Below, piece by piece: positions 8,059 to 11,486 of a stretch of DNA of 11,486 nt. The notes under the pieces are model-generated. The model searched no databases and had not been told where the DNA came from. It worked only from the letters and a program-made list of their open reading frames with translations. The DNA lies in the NCBI GenBank assembly GCA_021828925.1, contig JAJZCT010000045.1:1-11486 (forward strand), in the 5' to 3' direction. The position numbers were made by a program, and so were the translations under genes. How positions within the stretch are numbered: position 1 is the first letter of the stretch; every line of letters begins with the position of its first letter. Source of the stretch: Planctomycetota bacterium. GTDB lineage: Bacteria > Planctomycetota > Phycisphaerae > WQYP01.

Positions 8059-9042
8059 TTAGAATCGCGCGTCGAGGCTGACCATGACATACGCCGCATT
8101 GGCAATTTGCGCCACCGCCTGTTCGTCCCGCGCATCAAAGCCCTGGCTGAAGGCCTGATTAAAGGCGTACCCGGCACCACAATTAACATTCACATCGCGA
8201 TGCAGCGTAAAGAGTTTGAGGCCGGCTTGCAGCCGACACTGCGTGAAAAACAAGCGCTGATCTGATTGATAGCTACTGACATGAAACGCCCAGGAGTCAC
8301 TTTCAAATTCGGTGTACGCCGCAAGCCCATGCAGGATCGTGTAGTCCACTTCGGCCGTGCCGGTGTCAATCGGGAAGTAATTTATTTTCAGCCACAGCCG
8401 GGGCAGGACGTTCCAGTTTATGGATTCGTAGGGAAATCCAAAGGCATACTCCAGGCCCTTCTGATGGTGCTGCACTTCCACCGAAGGCAAGGGAACATCG
8501 GGCATGAACTGCCGATTGCCGCTGTAATCCAAAGCCAGATCCAGTTCGGTATTTTTCGACAACTTATGCTGCACCGTAACACGTGCCATGCCGTAAATCG
8601 CACTCGGGTCATTAAACGGCGCATTGCCCGCGTATCCCGCACCCAGCGCGACGCCCACCCCCCACTGGCCAAATTGCCCGATGGGCGTTCCTACGGATAC
8701 AGACTCATCATTGAGTTGCCGCGGCAACAGTGCCGTGCTCGTGCCCAGGCCGATATACGTTGAATCATAGGCCACCGTGGGGCTGTAGCGACCGGTGTCG
8801 GCAAGTCGCAATCGGCCGGAAAACTTTAGCATGCTGATTTGTGCAGGCGAAGAGTCATTACGTATCCACGACTTATTTTCTATGAATCCTTCATTCAAGG
8901 ACTGCATATTTTCTCCAGGCAGCCAGGACTGCTGTGCCAGATATTGCGTATCGCCGGCCTGACATATTCCCGTTGCGGCCGCCGCAAGCAGGATAGCAAG
9001 GCTCCAACTCGCGTGCCGGTACGATCCAGCGGAAAATTTCAT
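8059..9042 (-). CDS. Exported protein of unknown function, probable outer-membrane beta-barrel
   Basis: I do not recognise a named family. The 327-residue product starts with a signal peptide (basic SYRH, hydrophobic core about 11-24) and a likely signal peptidase I site after CQA (residue 29). The rest is rich in alternating hydrophobic/polar stretches with Gly and aromatic residues, such as WGVGVALGAGYAG and LWLKINYFP, and it ends in VMVSLDARF. A terminal Phe in an amphipathic strand is the usual signal for BAM-mediated outer-membrane insertion. Two Cys (about 269 and 288) lie in neighbouring predicted strands. The short segment after the signal (about 30-70) has no barrel pattern. The start is supported by CAGGAG six bases upstream. 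The gene runs head to tail behind argC but with a 174-bp gap and its own candidate promoter. It may be a small porin or sensor barrel; no function can be assigned. Confidence 0.75.
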   Translation of the reverse strand: MKFSAGSYRHASWSLAILLAAAATGICQAGDTQYLAQQSWLPGENMQSLNEGFIENKSWIRNDSSPAQISMLKFSGRLRLADTGRYSPTVAYDSTYIGLGTSTALLPRQLNDESVSVGTPIGQFGQWGVGVALGAGYAGNAPFNDPSAIYGMARVTVQHKLSKNTELDLALDYSGNRQFMPDVPLPSVEVQHHQKGLEYAFGFPYESINWNVLPRLWLKINYFPIDTGTAEVDYTILHGLAAYTEFESDSWAFHVSSYQSDQRLFFTQCRLQAGLKLFTLHRDVNVNCGAGYAFNQAFSQGFDARDEQAVAQIANAAYVMVSLDARF

Positions 9043-9048
9043 GAAGCA

Positions 9049-9054
9049 CTCCTG
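9049..9054 (-). promoter_or_regulatory. Ribosome binding site of the beta-barrel gene
   Basis: On the minus strand CAGGAG stands six bases before the ATG. This is the best-placed ribosome site of the leftward genes and fixes the start. Confidence 0.7.
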
Positions 9055-9107
9055 TTTGAGCTTACCGGTGTACAGACCGTTCCGAGCCGTGCCGGAGAAT
9101 TAATAAA

Positions 9108-9136
9108 ATTAAAAAGTGTCCCCTGGATTTTTGCAA
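9108..9136 (-). promoter_or_regulatory. Candidate promoter of the beta-barrel gene
   Basis: Read leftward, TTGCAA (9131-9136, 4 of 6 to the -35 consensus) is followed after 17 bases by TTTAAT (9108-9113, 5 of 6 to the -10 consensus), in the only AT-rich patch of this gap. The leader would be about 60 bases. This suggests that the barrel gene is transcribed separately from argC. Confidence 0.4.
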
Positions 9137-9167
9137 CCAAGTTGCGGCAGCAGGCCGTTAGTTGAAC

Positions 9168-9180
9168 CGCTGGTCCAGCG
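9168..9180. repeat. 13-bp palindrome downstream of argC
   Basis: A perfect inverted repeat with 6-bp arms (CGCTGG and CCAGCG) around a single T. No T-run follows on either strand, so it is not a normal intrinsic terminator. A 1-nt loop makes an RNA hairpin less likely than a protein-binding site, but chance is possible. Confidence 0.35.
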
Positions 9181-9216
9181 CCTCGAGCACATCGCACCGG
9201 GGCGGCAACCTGGCCA

Positions 9217-10233
9217 TTAGAGCAGTCCGGCGGTTTCATCGATTCCAAACATCAGATTCATATTTTCAATGGCCTGTCCCGCGGCCCCTTTGACCATATT
9301 GTCAATGGCACACAGCACCACAAACCGCCCGTTGTAAAATTTCACAGAAATATCGGCGAAATTGGTATGGGCGACATATTTTGTGCTCGGCAGATTATTC
9401 ATCCGCATCCGCACGAACGGCTTGCCACGATAAGCATGGTCATACGCGGCCAGCGCGTCATCGAGCTTCGCGCCGGGCTTGGCTTTGAGATAGATGGTTT
9501 CCAAGATTCCGCGATCTATGGGAATCAAGTGCGGCACAAACAGCATGTGTACAGCGTGGCCCGAAATGGCTTCAAGTGTCTGCTGAATTTCCGGTGCATG
9601 ACGATGCGAGGCAATGCCGTAGGGTTCAAAGGTTTCGTTGCGTTCAGGAAAATGATGCGACTGCGATGGCGTACGGCCAGCCCCGGAAATGCCGGAGGCC
9701 GCATTAATAATAATATCTGTTGGTTCTACCAGCCCGGCTTGCAACAAGGGCGCAATGCCCAGGGCAGCCGCGGTGGGGTAACATCCCGGATTACTGACGA
9801 AGGACGCTGTTTTAATTTCCGCGGAAAAAAACTCCGGCAAGCCATAAACCGCCGCCCCCAGATTTTTTGCATCAATATGGGCGTGCTTGTACCACTTTTC
9901 ATATAACGCGGCATCTTTAAGCCGATAATCCGCTGATAAATCAATGACCTTCAGGCCAGCGTCCAGCAGCGGCGGAACGTGCTGCATGGCCGCGACATGT
10001 GGTAAGCACAAAAACGCCACATCCGCAGCCTGTTTAATGGCGTCCGCGTCAAACGGCGCTATGGGCAGATGGATGCGGCCCAGGAGTTCCGGAAATAGTT
10101 CACTGATCGGTTGTTCCTGCTGCCGGCTGGCAAGGTACGTGATTTTCGCAACCGGGTGCTTAAGCAACCAGCGTATGGTCTCCAAGGATGTGTAACCGGT
10201 AGCGCCTATAATGGCAACACGAATCTGTTTCAT
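9217..10233 (-). CDS. argC: N-acetyl-gamma-glutamyl-phosphate reductase
   Basis: This cytoplasmic enzyme of arginine biosynthesis reduces N-acetyl-glutamyl 5-phosphate with NADPH to the semialdehyde (EC 1.2.1.38). The 338 residues match the usual family length. The N-terminal Rossmann motif is GATGYTS (10-16). The catalytic Cys is C151 in SNPGCYPTA, the loop GISGAGRTPS (181-190) follows, and the catalytic-site His lies in SHRHAPEI (H210/H212). The C-terminal part returns to the NAD(P) fold with DNMVKGAAGQA (311-321). The start ATG is preceded by GAGGAA 11 bases upstream. No other arg gene is in the window. It is transcribed divergently from the Kef-type antiporter, and a clean TATAAT lies about 50 bases upstream. 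Confidence 0.96.
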   Translation of the reverse strand: MKQIRVAIIGATGYTSLETIRWLLKHPVAKITYLASRQQEQPISELFPELLGRIHLPIAPFDADAIKQAADVAFLCLPHVAAMQHVPPLLDAGLKVIDLSADYRLKDAALYEKWYKHAHIDAKNLGAAVYGLPEFFSAEIKTASFVSNPGCYPTAAALGIAPLLQAGLVEPTDIIINAASGISGAGRTPSQSHHFPERNETFEPYGIASHRHAPEIQQTLEAISGHAVHMLFVPHLIPIDRGILETIYLKAKPGAKLDDALAAYDHAYRGKPFVRMRMNNLPSTKYVAHTNFADISVKFYNGRFVVLCAIDNMVKGAAGQAIENMNLMFGIDETAGLL

Positions 10234-10266
10234 GACTCACTGCGTTCCTCAGCCGGGCACCCAGCG

Positions 10267-10285
10267 GCCCGAATCGGGCATTATA
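10267..10285 (-). promoter_or_regulatory. Candidate argC -10 element with an adjoining palindrome
   Basis: On the minus strand a perfect TATAAT (10280-10285) is followed directly by the palindrome GCCCGA-T-TCGGGC (10267-10279), whose centre falls at the expected transcription start. The -35 position (TATCAG with a 17-base spacer) is poor. A repressor bound at the palindrome would block initiation; this is inference. It does not resemble the AT-rich ArgR box of enterobacteria. Confidence 0.4.
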
Positions 10286-10294
10286 TCGTATTAG

Positions 10295-10322
10295 TTGCCG
10301 CGCTGATATACCCTTACATAAT
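10295..10322 (+). promoter_or_regulatory. Candidate promoter of the antiporter gene
   Basis: TTGCCG (4 of 6) and CATAAT (5 of 6) stand 16 bases apart and would give a leader of roughly 70 bases. The element lies next to the argC -10 region, so the two divergent promoters would overlap. A second -10-like TAGAAT at 10364-10369 has no matching -35. Confidence 0.35.
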
Positions 10323-10401
10323 CGACCTCGTGCATTAGCCGTCATCGCAAGGACATGGTACTGTAGAATACGGGAAATTCCTGCTGGAGCTTACGTACCG
10401 C

Positions 10402-11486
10402 TTGACCATTGAACATCTGATTATGCAAATTGCCGTGATCCTGTTGGCGGCACGTTTTTGCGGTGCGCTATTGCGGCTGTTGGGGCAACCGGAAGTCATT
10501 GGAGAAATGATCGGCGGCCTGATTATTGGGCCTTCCGCGCTGGGGCTGCTGGCCCACGGAGCCTATTTTCATTGGCTGTTTCCGGCTAAAGGAATGCAGT
10601 TTCTGAACCTGCTTGCCCAACTGGGCGTCATGTTTTTTATGTTTATCGTGGGCTTGGAACTGGACCTGGCTCGCGTGCGGGGCAAAGGGGCCAGTGTCGT
10701 TGCCACCGGTTTAGTCAGTCTCCTGGGTCCTTTTGCGGCAGGATTGCTTATTGCGTGGCTGATGCTCAAGCACCCCGCTCTGGTGGGACATGTAAAATCG
10801 CCGGCGGCCTTTATCCTGATGGCCGCACTGGCGATGGGGATGACCGCGTTTCCGGTTTTGGCCCGAATCATCAATGAGCAGAATCTGAAAGACACCGAGG
10901 TCGGGGCATTTGTTATCACCACGGGGGCCGTGCTGGATGTATCCGGATGGTGCCTGCTGGCGGTCGTGTATGATCTGGCGAAAGTGCAACTTTCCGGCAA
11001 CGGCGATATATTATCCTCGGTGGGATTGGGAATAAAAACGGCGGTTCTCGCCGGGGCCTATATTGTTGTGATGATGTTTTTTGTGCGCCGATTTCTCTGG
11101 CGTTTTGAGTCGCACTTTGAACTTCGCGGTCATGTGACCCGCGATGTGCTGGCGCTGACATTTTTTCTTCTCCTGGTCAGCAGCCTGGTGACAACGGCGC
11201 TGGGTATCAACGGCATATTCGGGGCCTTCATGCTGGGGCTGGTGTTTCCTTCGAGCGAAAATTTCGTGCGCCATATTTCCAGCAAGCTTGAAGATATTAC
11301 TTTGCTGCTGCTGCTTCCGATATTTTTTGCCAGCGTCGGCATGCACATCAATATCACACAACTGCATTCGCTGGCCGTCTGGAAAAGCTGGGGATATCTG
11401 ATCGCAGTTCTGATGCTGGCGAAATTTTTCTTCAGCAGCGTAACGGCCAAAATCACCGGCTCGAGCTGGAGCGCCGCGGTGGGGTA
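10402..11486 (+). CDS. CPA2-family cation:proton antiporter (Kef/NapA-like), cut at the window end
   Basis: This is an inner-membrane monovalent cation (Na+ or K+)/proton exchanger. The 361 complete codons present contain about ten hydrophobic segments. Family signatures are GQPEVIGEMIGGLIIGPSALG (here 28-48), LGVMFFMFIVGLELDL (74-89), MTAFPVLARIINEQNL (147-162) and LGINGIFGAFMLGL (267-280). The usual acidic pair in AAVDDV-type sequences of this family is here GAVLDV (L178, D179), so only one Asp remains. The frame is open from 10339. I choose TTG 10402 because the extra residues MTIEHLI match the usual family N-terminus and GGAG lies 12 bases upstream; ATG 10423, with no visible ribosome site, is the alternative. 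The C-terminus is missing, so it cannot be said whether a TrkA-N or USP-like regulatory domain follows. Confidence 0.88.
   Translation, partial: MTIEHLIMQIAVILLAARFCGALLRLLGQPEVIGEMIGGLIIGPSALGLLAHGAYFHWLFPAKGMQFLNLLAQLGVMFFMFIVGLELDLARVRGKGASVVATGLVSLLGPFAAGLLIAWLMLKHPALVGHVKSPAAFILMAALAMGMTAFPVLARIINEQNLKDTEVGAFVITTGAVLDVSGWCLLAVVYDLAKVQLSGNGDILSSVGLGIKTAVLAGAYIVVMMFFVRRFLWRFESHFELRGHVTRDVLALTFFLLLVSSLVTTALGINGIFGAFMLGLVFPSSENFVRHISSKLEDITLLLLLPIFFASVGMHINITQLHSLAVWKSWGYLIAVLMLAKFFFSSVTAKITGSSWSAAVG

Noticed and set aside
9131..9146. Hairpin GCAAC-CAA-GTTGC as a terminator for argC
   Set aside because: In the argC direction the stem is followed by an A-run instead of a T-run, and the T-run precedes the stem on the other strand. 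The stem is also short.
10569..11456. Several minus-strand open frames at the right end
   Set aside because: They are shadows of the rightward antiporter, whose motifs are unmistakable. Their own translations show no coherent protein features.

Overview
The window reads as an ordinary chromosomal stretch of a diderm bacterium. It encodes an outer-membrane lipoprotein channel, a tripartite RND pump and a signal-peptide-bearing protein that looks like a beta-barrel, so an outer membrane is required. Base composition is moderately GC-rich and even from gene to gene, and I see no transposase, integrase, tRNA, CRISPR array or plasmid function. The lineage cannot be fixed from the sequence alone. 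The styles of the RND protein, the Kef-type antiporter and the unknown barrel remind me of Planctomycetota or Acidobacteriota, but this is a weak impression.

Bases 1-51 hold a strong intrinsic terminator that closes an upstream gene outside the window. After a short leader with a good -10 hexamer, five genes run rightward with almost no space between them: an OmpR-type response regulator (194-868), a CusS-like sensor histidine kinase with a histidine-rich periplasmic loop (868-2391), a TolC/CusC-type outer membrane lipoprotein (2474-3904), a periplasmic adaptor (3901-5004) and a 1017-residue RND permease (5001-8054). Three of the four junctions overlap by 1 to 4 bases, so this is almost certainly one operon. 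The likely logic is that the kinase senses something in the periplasm (its ligand set suggests a metal), phosphorylates the regulator, and the regulator controls the pump operon and its own synthesis.

The operon ends tail to tail, 4 bp away, against a leftward gene for an exported probable beta-barrel of unknown function (8059-9042). Upstream of that gene, also leftward, is argC (9217-10233), the arginine-biosynthesis N-acetyl-glutamyl-phosphate reductase. A 168-bp divergent intergenic region with candidate promoters for both sides separates argC from a rightward CPA2 (Kef/NapA-like) cation:proton antiporter that runs off the right edge.

Nothing here is clearly a new system. The points most worth checking are the mixed proton-relay residues of the RND permease (Asp-Asp in TM4 as in drug pumps, Glu in TM10 as in metal pumps), the histidine/cysteine-rich sensor loop of the kinase, the Leu-Asp replacement of the usual Asp-Asp/Asn-Asp pair in the antiporter, and the uncharacterised barrel.
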